From: Turbatrix aceti
Taxonomy: Eukaryota > Nematoda > Chromadorea > Rhabditida > Panagrolaimidae
DNA length: 64,000 nucleotides
Reading direction: 5' to 3'
NCBI GenBank assembly: GCA_963969345.1
Contig: OZ017767.1
Location: 9,737,547 to 9,801,546 of the forward strand
Position 1 is the first letter of the stretch; every line of letters begins with the position of its first letter. This document shows positions 25,313 through 36,763 of the stretch, piece by piece. The notes under the pieces were generated by a model that worked only from the letters and a program-made list of their open reading frames with translations, had not been told where the DNA came from and did no database searches. A program made the position numbers and the translations under genes.

Positions 25313-26525
25313 TCAAACACAAATTTTAAATAATTGTTTTCCAAATGCTTTGACAGTCATAAAAGTAGCCAGCACATCGAATGCAGGTATCCATATAATA
25401 CCAAAGTGTGCGCAGTTTGTAACCAAATACCTAGTTTGACCATCGGAAAATGGATACAAAACATTAATGGTAATTGGAATACCGCCAAGTATCAGGGAAA
25501 TTATAGCCTGAAAACATAGAACACAAATTATTTACATCATAGCTTTTACCAAACCTTGATGATTAATAACCAGTTTACTTGATAATGAATCGTGAGATAA
25601 TCCTTTGAATACATGCTCCCGAGAGTTTTAAGGTATCTTCTGACAGTGAAACACAGATAAATGATTGCAATGTATTCTCCAATGTATACTGATGCTACGA
25701 TGGCAAACACAATGTTTGTCATTGAGGTTTTCTGAAAGTTACAACAACATTATTTTTTATTAAGTAGTGCAAAAACGAGTTGAGTAGACTAACGGGTGAA
25801 AAATCAGCGACGATAAAAAAGTCTTCAGAGGCTAGATATTGAGATACTTTTTTCAATATAATTGGATTGGACATTGGAGCTGTCATATAATAAGGGATTA
25901 TTGCAGCTACAAACGAAACAAAAACACAAATGCATCCTTGAAGAATGCTGTATCGAATTGTAAACTGTTGATTGTAGCGAACTTTTTGGTATTGGAAAAC
26001 AAATCCGCTAATGGTGAATAAACTGCCTAAAAGTAACGTGTTTAAGACCATCAAAAAAATTCAAAGTTGTTATAAAAATACTGGAACTTACTGGCCGATC
26101 GTATTCCAGCGATAGCATGATACAATACTTGATGCGTAAATCTTGACAGGGGTAAAATACTATTTTGAGTCACAAAATACGTTAAACCTCCCAGCATGAC
26201 TGCAAACTAAAAAAAAAAAGATTTTTGATGTCTTTAGTGTCTAGTTATTTTTTACCGGTGACGTAAGTATCTGCAAGATACAAAATGCAATATGCGTGAT
26301 ATGGGTTTGAATAAGCAAAGCATTGTAGCCTTTTATCCCGCCAGAATACACAAAGTATAGCAAAAGTATGTTTAGCAGTATCCCAAAAGTTGATCCGACA
26401 AAAGCATTGATAGAATTAACAGTCCATAGCGTTTCCATTAAAGAAAAATATGTAAATACGGAGATAATGATACAAAGTGATAATTTGCTATGTAATGACG
26501 GGTAAAATGGTTTGGACATTGGCAT
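25313..26525 (-). CDS. Nematode seven-transmembrane chemoreceptor, Str superfamily
   Basis: Minus-strand exons 26525-26256, 26206-26092, 26026-25794, 25731-25555 and 25507-25313 total 990 nt, 329 aa, all in phase. The four introns are 47-65 bp long with GTAA/GTTA/GTTT donors and TTTTAG/TTTCAG acceptors. The N-terminal third matches nematode Str-superfamily receptors: a helix with NAFVGSTFGILLNILLLYFV, then YNALLIQTH in the second helix. Length (320-350 aa) and the C-terminal pattern (FDVLATFMTV followed by a short basic tail) also fit. Such receptors sit in sensory cilia and detect odorants or tastants; the ligand is unknown. Whether it is srd, str or srj I cannot tell. It is transcribed divergently from gipc with about 490 bp between the start codons. 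Confidence 0.85.
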
Positions 26526-27017
26526 CTTGGAATCTCAAGAGACTCAATGCGATTCTCTCATCCGCCTCTGTTAAATAAAAAAAACAGTAATCAGCTAATT
26601 GGATCGTTATTATTTGGAAGCTTTTGTGTTCCCCTAGGACAATGTTTTACACCATTTTAAAAATTTAATGAAAAAATGATAGATTTGATTTTTGGTTTAC
26701 AAACTGGTAAATCCTAAATATAAAAAAAACAAGCTTTTTTGCATTTGAGGAAAATATTTTTTACACTGAAATTAGTGTTCTGTTTTGAAATTTCTTGTTT
26801 TGAAGCAATCAATAATAAACTGTACTTTGACACCTTTTTTGTGTCCGCTGACGTTAAATAAAACAAAATAAAATTACAACAAGACAAAAATAGCAAGAAG
26901 TAGATTTTTGTCAGTTTAATCAAAAATTTGCATATCTTCTTTCTGAATGCCGAAACCCCTCACAAGCACGTCACACGCGTCTGTTGTTCATTTTACTGAT
27001 TTTGACAGCTCGCATCG
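26526..27017. promoter_or_regulatory. Shared divergent intergenic region (chemoreceptor / gipc)
   Basis: About 490 bp separates two divergently transcribed start codons, so it must carry at least one promoter. No TATA box or recognisable operator stands out. The region is AT rich until about 26945, where GC-rich coding-like sequence begins. Confidence 0.4.
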
Positions 27018-28567
27018 ATGCACAACCCCGCCCCTGACCTCCAGCAATTCGCTCAGCGTCGTCGAAGTTGGCGTGGAGGACGTCGCCGAAGCCAGGCGCC
27101 TCAGCCGAACCTCGATGTCCGCGGGTACGCCGGGATCATGCCGGCAGCTGTCACCACCGCAGCCCTGCCGGCCAAGCTAAACTTTTTCTGTCAACTTGCC
27201 CACGGCGGACCTACCGCGGTCATCCAGCCTCCCAACAATCTCAACGAAGTCTACACTGCCATTTCCGGGCAATTCGATGGCCTAGCTAAGGACGATATTT
27301 TGTACTGCACGGTCAACACGTTCAAGGTCGACATGGACAATCTGCTGACTTCGAATTTAAAGTTGAATGACTTTATCTTTGCCCATGTTCGGGGTACAAA
27401 AAAAGAAGTTACCCTGACAAAAACTAGCAACATGCTCGGCGTCACGCTGACCGACAACGGCGACGGAAAAGTGTTCATCAAGCGAATTCACGACAAATCA
27501 GTTGCCTGCAAAGCCCAGCCCGCGATTCAGGTCGGAGACCACATTGAGAAAATCAACGGAGATTCCGTCGTCGGAAAAAGACATTTCAACGTCGCCGCAA
27601 TTCTTCGATCGATTCCAATTGGTCAACCGTAAGTCACATAAAAATTTGTTTTCTTCAAAAAAATTCACGCTTTCAGATTCACGCTTCGACTCGTGGAACC
27701 CCTTCGCTCGGGATTCTCATTCGTGGCACCCCGAAGCGCGACTGCTGCACGGCCTAAGGCAGCAACGATCGAAGATGGCACTCAGACTCTTCGCTTCAAG
27801 TCGACGGGCGACGCTGTTTTGCAGGAAGCACCGTCGAAGGTTGTCGTTGAGAAGATCAACGGAGCTTTTGAGACGTACCTCGGATTCAACGATGACATGC
27901 TCGCGTTGACTGGATGGGAGATCGCGGGTTCGGCCAAGTCGTTTTTGGATTTGAAGGAGAAGTTCAAGGATGTAGGTTTTTTGAGCGAAATTTGAATTTT
28001 TTATGTTCAAAAACAAAAAAAAACTACGTAAATAATTTTTTAACATTTTTTTGGATTTAAAAAAATGTGTATAAAAAGTGTACAAAAAGTGTAATGTTTG
28101 TACAAAAATGTGTAACGTTTGTACAAAAATTGTAACGTTTGTACAAAAAGTGTAACGTTTTTTATCTGAGCTGGCGCTTTTGTTACAAAAAGTGCGTTGC
28201 ATACGATACAAATTTTTTTGACATAAAACGAAAAATTTTCACAAACGGACGATACACTTCTTATTACAAAAAAAAAATTCTGGATTTTCTAAACCTCACT
28301 TTTATAATTTTTTAGTCCGATCTCGGAGGCTTTGGATTCCCCGAGGAACTCCTTTTCGACATCTGGGGAATCGTAGACGACTGGCGCAAGGAACGTCTCC
28401 CGCCCTCGGAAGCGCCCTCCAACAGTAGCATCAACACCCCCGCTGCCACGACTTCTCCGGCCGAAGCACTCACGCAGAAGCCAAGCGAAAAAGAAGCCAG
28501 CGAAGCCGCCCCAAATAATAACATCTCTGCATCAAAATTGAGGCAGTCACTCGACGAGCTCGATTAA
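27018..28567 (+). CDS. gipc: GIPC PDZ-domain trafficking adaptor
   Basis: Cytosolic adaptor that links membrane cargo to myosin VI. Exons 27018-27628, 27677-27971 and 28316-28567 join to 1158 nt, 385 aa. After a variable basic/proline N-terminus comes the GIPC-specific GH1 region (FFCQLAHGGPTAVI, DILYCTVNTFKVDMDNLL, LNDFIFAHVRGTKKEV). The PDZ domain follows (about 129-215, with a LGVTL carboxylate loop and GDHIEKINGDSVVGKRH), then the C-terminal GH2 myosin-VI-binding region ending in GFGFPEELLFDIWG. Order and spacing match GIPC1-3. A Ser/Pro/Glu-rich tail of about 45 residues extends past the usual GIPC end. The first ATG is uncertain: 27018 is the first in frame, but 27138 would remove an unusual Arg-rich stretch. 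A polyadenylation signal AATAAA lies at 28634-28639. Confidence 0.93.
28065..28225. repeat. Short tandem repeat in gipc intron 2
   Basis: Four to five copies of a roughly 20-bp unit GTACAAAAA(G/T)TGTAACGTTT, followed by TTGTTACAAAAAGTGCGTTG and CATACGATACAAA. The last two words recur at about 51310-51345, so this is a dispersed family. Confidence 0.7.
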
Positions 28568-28919
28568 TTTCGAGTCTCTCTCTCTCTATGTGGGTGTGTG
28601 TCTGTGTGCGAACTACTAATACGATTGATGACCAATAAAGTGACCACTTCTTGTCTCTTCGATTGACTAATAATTTTTTGTACATAGTTAACTTTTTTTT
28701 ATTACTCCCGAGTTGATCGCAGTCACGATTTACTTTTTCAAAAAGTTTGATTGCACAGTCTCGATTTTGTTTGCAGGGTCTTTGATTATCAGGGTGCAAC
28801 TGAGAAACTGCGAAGAGAGGGGAGGGTGCACTCCGGGGACCAGACCGGAAATAAGGGACGCTTAGAGGTGTCAAAAAAGTCGACAGGTGATCGAACCGGT
28901 TTGTCCGACTCGGAGGGGG
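28568..28919. other. Spacer between gipc and the proline-rich gene
   Basis: Holds the gipc 3'UTR (CT-rich, GT-repeat, AATAAA at 28634) and the upstream region of the next gene. No other feature is seen. Confidence 0.5.
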
Positions 28920-28927
28920 TATATATT
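28920..28927 (+). promoter_or_regulatory. TATA box of the proline-rich secreted gene
   Basis: TATATATT in an otherwise GC-rich patch, about 70 nt upstream of the start codon at 28997 and followed by a pyrimidine-rich leader. It is the clearest core-promoter signal in the window. A strong TATA promoter fits a highly, developmentally expressed cuticle or secretory gene. Confidence 0.6.
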
Positions 28928-28996
28928 GTCCCGCTCCCGTCCCGGTGACCATCACATCTTTCCTCCAACACCTTCTCACCTCCTTCAGACGCAGCA

Positions 28997-29838
28997 ATGG
29001 CAATTTCGTCTGTTTTGAGGTAATTTCAACTTTTTCAAAAATTTTTTTTTAATCTTCAAAAAAAAATTTTAGCTTCACTCTCCTGGGACTGGTCACCTTG
29101 GCCAGCGGACAGGTCTTCTTCGAAGGCAACTGCTGCCAGTGCCAGGCCCCGCCCTGCGCCTGTGCTCCGGCCCTTCCGCCCTGCCCAGTGCCCCAAGCGG
29201 CGCCTCCCGCACCCCCTCCGCCACCCCCAGCCCCGCCAGCGCCCGTCGTCTGCCAGATCCCGCCCTGTCCCTGCGGAGCGCCCCCCTGCATCGTCGCCCA
29301 GCCCATCGGAGTGCCCTACCCCGTGCCCGTTCCGGTTCCTCAGTACCAGCCTGTCCCGGTTCCGGTTCCCGCACCCCTCCCAGTTCCCCAATACCAGCCA
29401 GTACCGTATCCGGTACCCTGCGCTGCCCCACCCTGCCCCGCCCCCGCCCCCGTTGCAGCTGCCCCACCGGCGTGTGCCGCGCCTCCCTGCCCTCCGTCGG
29501 CTCCGGTCTACGCCCCGCCAGCGTGTGCTGCTCCTCCATGCTCCGCCCCACTCTATGCTCCGCCCCAAGCAGCGCCATGCTTTGGCATCGGCTGTGGAGC
29601 TTATCCATCGTTCCAACCAGGTAGGTTTTACCCTCTCGGATTTTCTGCTGGATTTGGACTCAACGGATTCGGCAACACAGGATTGGCAGCCGCTTATTCG
29701 CCGTTTGCCCGTAATGGATTCCTCTTCGGCAGCAACCGTGGATCCCGTCTGAGCGGCAAGGCTACGGAAACGACGACGACCTCCACCAGCGCTGAAGAAA
29801 CGACCCAGACCCAGGAAGAGGAGAAGAAGGAAGAGTAA
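28997..29838 (+). CDS. Secreted Pro/Cys-rich low-complexity protein
   Basis: A 23-nt first exon (28997-29019) and a long second exon (29073-29838) give 262 aa. A 53-bp intron splits the signal peptide, which ends near LASGQ. The mature protein starts with FFEGNCCQCQ. It is then dominated by PPC-x-C, APPCP and PPAC units, with a PVPVPQYQPVP tandem segment. A Gly/Phe/Asn-rich section (about 185-230) follows, and the protein ends with Thr/Ser then Glu/Lys-rich residues. Cys pairs at regular spacing suggest disulphide or transglutaminase-type cross-linking. This composition is typical of extracellular matrix, cuticle or eggshell proteins, but I recognise no named family. Coding GC is far above the surroundings. 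AATAAA at 29968-29973 lies 130 nt after the stop. Confidence 0.85.
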
Positions 29839-30060
29839 TCATCCCAGCGAACATCGCCCGGTACTGTAGTGCAAAAGTAGTGCCGCGCACGATCGATCCT
29901 GTCTGTAAATATTTGGTCAAACAAAAATAGTTATTGTCTCAGAAAAACAAAGATGTTGAACGAGGATAATAAATTTATGATTTGTTAATTGACGGCTGAA
30001 AAAGGGTGAACAGGCGAAAAAATTGATTCGCAAAAAAAATTTGTGTTCGTTAGCAAACAA

Positions 30061-31709
30061 TTTAACAGACACTCTGCGAGCCGATTTAGGACCAAGGTGG
30101 AGAGAAGGACACATCATTTTGACACTTTCAAATGTTTTGAGTCAGAATTGTAGGCCTTCGGGGGAAAGGTCCAAAGCCGCGATATTTTATTTTATAAAAT
30201 TCGGATTCACGAGATTCGGCTTCAGAAGTGTTTTTCATAAAAAATAGTGCCCTGTGCTACGTTGGTCATGAACAATTCTGAAAAAATTAATGTAGGGGTT
30301 TCTGAGGACGGCGTATCCAATGACATACTCAGAATTTTTTTTGAGTTACGGTAATTATTGATTTTTTGATATCATACGTTTTCAAACCGTCATCACATTC
30401 GGATCTCAAACTTAAGCGGTAATTCGATAAGCCTATCTTCTTCCCCGTTGTTTTTTGTATCGGAGAAAGTAAAACACAAAAAAAAATCGCGTGCCCAAGG
30501 TTGTCATAAATTTTAATTTATGCTCCAGACTCGACACCAAAGCCCTGCGCGCAACGTGCACGCATCATTTTGCGCTGGTGCACACGCGTATTGACCTTTA
30601 TTTTTTAGACGCATGCCTAACTTATTACAAAAACCGTTTTTGGAACCATTCAATAGGTGTGCCAATGCGGGAAGGTGTACAGTAGTCTTTTTTCCAAGCT
30701 TCACCTGTAAAATGCCTGAGGCTATTAGCCATGAACATTTTGACAAAAATGACCTATTCTATCTTTTAGAGAATTCAATTCTCTATGGTGTATAAAATTT
30801 TCAGATTTTTACATTTATTTTTGGGTTCGGTACATTAATTTTAAAAACATACACCAAGTTTAACCTTCATTTTTCTGCCGACGCTTCTCTTAAGAAATAA
30901 AAATCTCATAATTTGATGTCAAATTTAGAACATGTTGGGCAAATTAAGCTACAGTATCCAAAAATAACGGTGAAAATCTGAAAATTTTATACTCCATAGA
31001 GAATTGAATTCTCTAAAAGATAGATTAGGTCATTTTTGTCAAAATGTTTATGGCTAATAGCCTCAGGCATTTTACAGGTGAAGCTTGGAAAAAAAACTAC
31101 TGTACACCTTCCCGCCTTGGCACACCTATTGAATGGTTCCAAAAACGGTTTTTGTAATAAGTTAGGCATGTGTCTAAAAAATAAAGGTCAATTCGCGTGT
31201 GCAGCGGCGCAAAATCATGCGTGCACGTTGCGCGCAGGGCTTCGGTGTCGAGTCTGGAGCATAAATTAAAATTTATGACAACCTTGGGCACGCGATTTTT
31301 TTTTGCGTTTTACTTTATCCGATACAAAAAACAACGGGGAAGAAGATAGGCTTATCGAATTACCGCTTAAGTTTGAGATCCGAATATGATAGCGGTTTGA
31401 AAACTTATGATATCAAAAAATCGATAATTACCGTAACTCAAAAAAATTCTGAGTACGTCATTGGATCCGCCGTCCTCAGAAAAAGGTATATTAATTTTCT
31501 CAGAATTTTTCATAACCAACGTAGCACGGGACACTATTTTTTATGAAAAACACTTCTGAAGCCGAATCTCGTGAATCCGAATTTTATAAAATAAAATATC
31601 GCGGCTTTGGACCTTTCCCCCGAAGGCCTACAACTCTGACTCAAAACATTTGAAAGTGTCAAAATGATGTGTCCTCGATCCTAAATCGGCTCGCAGAGTG
31701 TCTGTTAAA
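30061..31709. mobile_element. Foldback element with about 750-bp arms
   Basis: The left arm (30061-30811) and right arm (about 30968-31709) are reverse complements around a roughly 155-bp loop. Ends read TTTAACAGACACTCTGCGAG and its complement. Internal blocks shared with the 22.7-kb element, in the same order, are CTGCGA-GATTTAGG, GTCAGAATTG, GGATTC-GATT-GGCTTC, GAGTTACGGTAAT and AGCCTATCTTCTTCCCC. Mirrored pairs of open frames arise from the palindrome and are not genes. Sequence outside the right end (31715-32085) carries GTTCGTTC words in inverted orientation, suggesting a second, eroded element next to it. Confidence 0.85.
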
Positions 31710-32205
31710 ATTTTTGTGTTTATGTTCGTTCATGAACAGATTTACTTTATTTGAATTTGTTCGCTGACAATGATAAATTTTTTGAACATAAAACGAACAA
31801 AATTTTGGGTAAAATCAATTTAATTTTTCCGAATTTGTTTGACAAAAAGTGACAAATATTTATTAGTGTAAATCGACTTTGACCGTGAAAAAGGTAGGAA
31901 AACTGTTATTTTGATAACAAAAAAAACACAATTATTTTAAAAAATTATTTCAAAAAACGCACATTATAACTGCTTACGTTTTTCGGCCCAAGTTTTATGA
32001 CAAAATTTTGTATAAATGATTAAAATAATCAATTCGTTGTTTGTCCGCAAACACGGTCAAAAATGTTCGTGTTCGTTCGATTTATCTAACAAAATTAACA
32101 AAATAGACGTATTTGTTAGAAAACAAAAAAAAACAGCCTAAAACGCGCGCGCCGACTTTTTTAATCAAAAAGCAAAGTGCAGCAAAATCTAATTTATGAT
32201 AAATA
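31710..32205. other. Spacer with GTTCGTGTTCGTTCG words
   Basis: No gene is seen. Inverted copies of a GTTCGTTC-type word occur near 31723-31735 and 32060-32078; the same word recurs at 40615-40740. Possibly the ends of a decayed repeat. Confidence 0.4.
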
Positions 32206-33304
32206 TTAACTTTTATTACCAGACAACGTATCAACAACCGGTGAGCTATTATAAACTTTTTTCCGACCAAACCAGGCATTCAGTCGAAAAAAATTCTTTC
32301 TATACGGTGCAACTAGAAAACAAATGAAGGCAAATTCAATCATTGCATGATGTGAAGCAAGCATGAACACAAAAATGCTGTATACCGAACCCCAGTTGTA
32401 TTTCAACACGTAGACAAGGATAACTGACGCGAATGGCACGAGTAGAAAAATCACTGCGAGGAGTATTTGAAGCATTAGCAGCCTGAATAATCTGAACTAA
32501 AAAAATCTGGAAATTTTTTTTGCCACAAATTCTATAAACAAATTTGCTTACCTGAGATTTGTACGTGCTAGGCTGTAGGTATTTTTCGGAAGAAATAATT
32601 ACGTAAATCGTGTAGACAAAAACCGTAACGTAAATAATAGTCATAAAAATCAGAATGACAACAATAAAATTAAAAACGTTGTTTGCAAGTGTCATGTGAT
32701 TTCTATCGTACCCGTCAGGTTCAAAATTTTCGAAAAAAAATTTTACAAACGGAACTCGGGGTTTCAAGTCTTTGTATACACTTTCTACCCGAAGAGGGAC
32801 AAACCAAACCGGCACGTGAAAAACGCCGATTGTAAAAGAAAGTGCCAAAGAATGTTTCAATGCCCTGTTTTTTTTATAACTAACAAAAATGCCAGCCAGT
32901 GTAGAGTGGGGTGCCATGCTGACGACGCGTTGAAGGATCAGGCTCAAACTCGTGTAGGCAATCAACAGCCCGACAAGCATCCAAAGACGCATAGCATAGT
33001 CATTTCGGAGATGTACGATACTGTATGGCCCGAGGGGAAAGAGCAAAGCAAGGGGCATCAGGTGAACAGGCTTGTACAAAACCAGGTGCAGCATGAACGC
33101 GTAAACGCAGGTTGTGTGGATTAACAGGTAGTATTTGTACATATTCATTTCTTTCGTCGAATACGTCCTGATGACGTAAACCATCCGAAGATAAATCAAA
33201 GTAGTAATTAGCCATATTACGTTTAAATAAGCGGCGTAGAATTTGTAGAGCCGGGGATGGTACAAATCGTTTAAGGTAATGGATGAGTAATCAAAGTCAG
33301 GCAT
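32206..33304 (-). CDS. Nematode seven-transmembrane chemoreceptor, SRH-like
   Basis: Exons 33304-32552 and 32496-32206 (one 55-bp intron, GTAAGC donor, TTTTTTAG acceptor) give 1044 nt, 347 aa. The start is the ATG at 33304; the frame is open further 5' but has no earlier ATG before a GTG at 33340. Signatures fit the SRH class: after helix 1 a MNMYKYYLLIHTT block, then MPLALLFPLGPYS at the end of helix 2/3. A long extracellular loop lies between helices 4 and 5. The seventh helix carries ASHHAMIEFAFICFL followed by VAPYRKNFF, the H-x-PYR ending typical of SRH/STR receptors. It would be a sensory-neuron GPCR of unknown ligand. It is unrelated in exon pattern to the receptor at 25.3 kb, so this is not a tandem pair. 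Confidence 0.87.
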
Positions 33305-34710
33305 GAGTAGACGACAAATGGTGCCTCCAGAAGCTTGCACTCAATCACATTTCACAATACGTTGATAAAAACATTGTAGACATGGTACATTGTAATGCTG
33401 TATGATATGGTATATGTACGAGATAGAGTAATAAATGAAATGAAATGAAATGAAATACGCAATAAAATACTGTGCAAAAGAAAATAGTTTCTATGGCATT
33501 GTTGCGCAAATTGTTTTCTCACACGCGCGGGCGACTGCTGAATAAGAAAATCATTGCACTTTGTGATGCTAGTCGCAGAAAATGTACTCTAAAACATTTA
33601 CAAACTTAAGAGTGAAACATAATCAAAACACGTCAAGACCACAAAATATTCGAATCAATACAAAAAATTTTTATATCAAATTTAAAGTATGAAAATATAC
33701 AAAAATAAAAAAATGGGAGAAAAGGAATCTGGCTAGGAGCGCCTAAATTTCCGGCTGGTTTTATTATATAGATTTTGATTGGGAAAGGGAATAAACGACT
33801 GTACATAATTATTTCATTACTTCTCTAAGCTCGAGCTTCCTGTCGACAAATCCAAACAAGGAAACCAAGCAAAATAATCAAATAAATATAATAGCAGCAA
33901 ATGCTTCTGATGTTTATTTATTTTGATGTTCATTTGAAAAATAAACCTATTGCAATAGGTATCAATATTATAGTTACAGTTACACTCTTCGAGCTTTAAT
34001 TTTATTACCGCCCCCTGCCAACACAGCAACCAATCCGTTAGCAATCTTCAAGTAATTTTTCGCACAACTTTATTACAAAAACGTGAATCTCAAGTAAATA
34101 CTTTGTTAATCGCAAAAACAAAGGCAAGAAAGAATTTTATGTAGCACAACGTTTCCGTCAGAGGATAAGGCAAGATGAACCATGGTTTGTATGACAATGA
34201 TAATTATTTCCGTATGAGACCGACAAGGCAATAAAGGCACAAGAAAAAATGTAATCAACTTCAGGTGACAATGAGGTAAATATAATTAACAAACAAAATG
34301 TGTGGGGACAAATTAGACAACTTTCTGTCTAACTGAAAAAGAAATAAGAAAGTACAAAGGGTTCCAGATGCGAAAATACTATGTATTCGTCGACCGGTTT
34401 AAAGGTATACCGGTAATGAAACAAATTTTTTGTAAAGCAGAAAAATTTTTTTGGTGATAAAAAAATTGTTTTCGTTAAAAAAAATTGCAAAAAAATTGCA
34501 GAAAAAAATAAAACTTGTTCCTATTTTTAAAAAGAAATATGTGTGCGAACAAAAGACAAAAAAATCCAATTTAAAAAGTCAAAAAATTTTTTTAAGCAAC
34601 AAAATTCTATTTTTTGTTATTTTTGAAAAATTACTAACATTTTTTTTTTTCAAAATGTTTTTTAAAATTTATTATAAACTTTTAAAATGATAGAAAAATT
34701 GGAACGAAAA
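33305..34710. other. Intergenic, no gene seen
   Basis: Contains a short (TGAAA)n tract near 33437-33457 and otherwise AT-rich spacer. Confidence 0.45.
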
Positions 34711-36763
34711 TCAAAATTCGCCATTTTCTTCCTTGACGATGTACCCCATGATAACTTCAGTGATCTGGCAGCGAGCAAGAATGCGATGCCGTCGACTCAG
34801 GGTTGAGAGATCGTAGGAAATTTGCTTGCCAAAAAGCTTGCATTCATCCGTGTCTTCCTGCGTGCGCGGGACCAGGACCTGATTTGATTGGCCGTTTTGA
34901 CTTCCTCCATTAGAAGAATTCTGGGGATTCGGTGTCGTCGGAGGCTGTGGAAGTTGATCCGGGAATTTTTGATTTTGATTTTGATTCTGCTGCTGCTGGG
35001 ATAATTGTTGCTGTTGATCGACGGATTCAGCGAGCATCTGGATAAGTTGAACGACGATATTTGGTTCAACCGTGTGTCCACCAGGTTGGAAATTTGAATT
35101 TGAAGCTTGTGAAATGGACCTGAGCAGGGTGGCATCACTCGGAGCGGTCACCTGAGTCACGGAATTTACCGCCGGGGTCGGGGACTTTCTCTTCCGACTC
35201 CCCGTCACTACCGGTGCCGCAGGAGCCGCACTCACCCCCGTTTCAGGCCCAGAAGACGACGGAACGGTGACGACATCGTTGAGACAAGCCTTGAACAGCT
35301 CCGCAGTATCCGAAGCCGAAGTACTGTCCCCCGGATCGGTTTTGAAAGATTCGAGGAGGGAAAGGGGAGGAAGGGTCTCATCGGTGCCTTCGGCATTGTT
35401 GCCGGCAGTTTCGAGTTCCTGTTCAAAGTCGATGCAGGGCTCGAGGAAGGAGAGTTGTTCGTAGTGGAAAAGAGGCTGTCGGTAGTTGGCGGAATCCGGA
35501 TCGGGGGCCAGCGGACGACGGAGGCCTTTCTTTCGGGCTTCGTACTCTGATTTGAACCGCTTTCGCATGTAAGAGAATTGTTCACGGGTTTTTTTCGCTA
35601 AAAAAACCAAACAATGAAAAAAAACAAAAAAAAGAGCATGTGAGAAATTCTTTTATCTTATTCCCCAAAAAAATGTGATTTGAAACAAATTATAAAATTC
35701 ACAAAAGCAAATTTTTCAAAAATAAATGAAAATTATTTGCATAAATATTTCCCTAAAATTAAAAAAATAAAATAAAATAACTAAAAAAAGCATTCGTTAA
35801 CATTTTTTTTATAAAATGATTTTTTTTTTGAAAAAACAAGTGAAAATTTTTTAAAATTACAAAAACAATACATTACAAAACAAAACAAAAACAAAATTTA
35901 CCAAAACAAATATTTTTTTCTTGATTGAAATTTTTTTTTCTAAAAATTAGTTTTTTTGAGTGAAATTAAAAAAAATTTTTGTAAAAATTATAGTTTTTAT
36001 CAAGTAAAATTAAAAAAATTTTTATGAAATTCCCCAATTTTTTTAATTTAATGAAAATTTTTTTTTAATTATGTGCGGAGCCTGGATTCCGGATCTCGAT
36101 ATTCAAATTTTTTTCTTGTTGCAAAAAACAAATTCGAAAACAGGAAATGACGTAAATGAATCACGTTTACGGTCAAAAACATGATAGCACGCTTGTGTAT
36201 ATTAGTCGAGTCACCCAACAGCAGCAGCAAGCAGTAAGACAGTCAATTGAAGAAAAAAATACGTATACTGATAGCAGCGACAAAACGCCGCAACGCATCC
36301 ATCAAAGCGTGGTTTAAAGCAAGAAAGAAGAAAGCATTGCATCGCGATGGTACGATTGTTGACGTGATAAAGCACTCCAAAATTTATCAAAAAAAAAAAA
36401 AAAAAAACAATTTTTTGAGCTTGATATCAAATTTTTGACTCAATTTACAATTTTTTTAAAGTTTCAAGAAAAATCCTAAATCGAAAAAATTTGTTTTTTT
36501 TGTTTAAAAAAATTTAATTAAAAAAACGTACGATTTCCACCCAATTTCTTGGCAATCTTGGTCCAGAGCACGCCCTTGTGTGCATTGTTGCAGTAGAGAG
36601 GATGCCGCTTGTCGTAGAGCTCAGGATTTGGCTCTACCATCGCGATGAGCTCTGCACCGCTCGAATCAACCACCGGAATCGAAGACGACCGTCCGGTGTC
36701 CTCAGATTCCTCCGCAGCAGGTGAGGCAGCTGACCCGTTGGTTGGGGGCGGAGTCGCGGCCAT
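34711..36763 (-). CDS. MADF-domain transcriptional regulator with C-terminal BESS-like motif
   Basis: Exons 36763-36532 and 35597-34711, separated by a 934-bp intron, total 1119 nt, 372 aa. The MADF domain (about residues 38-100) is split by the intron: AELIAMVEPNPELYDKRHPLY, VLWTKIAKKLGGN, then after the splice REQFSYMRKRFKSEYEARKK. This is a Myb/SANT-like DNA-binding fold. The middle is acidic and Ser/Thr/Pro rich, with an SRKRK nuclear-localisation-like cluster and a Gln/Asn-rich segment. The last roughly 45 residues (FGKQISYDLSTLSRRHRILARCQITEVI) resemble a BESS interaction motif, the usual partner of MADF. Nuclear DNA-binding regulator; its targets are not inferable. The downstream exon ends with the stop at 34711. 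Confidence 0.88.

Noticed and set aside
29056..29752. Long antisense and shifted frames over the proline-rich gene
   Set aside because: Artefacts of the GC-rich, low-stop coding sequence in the true frame.
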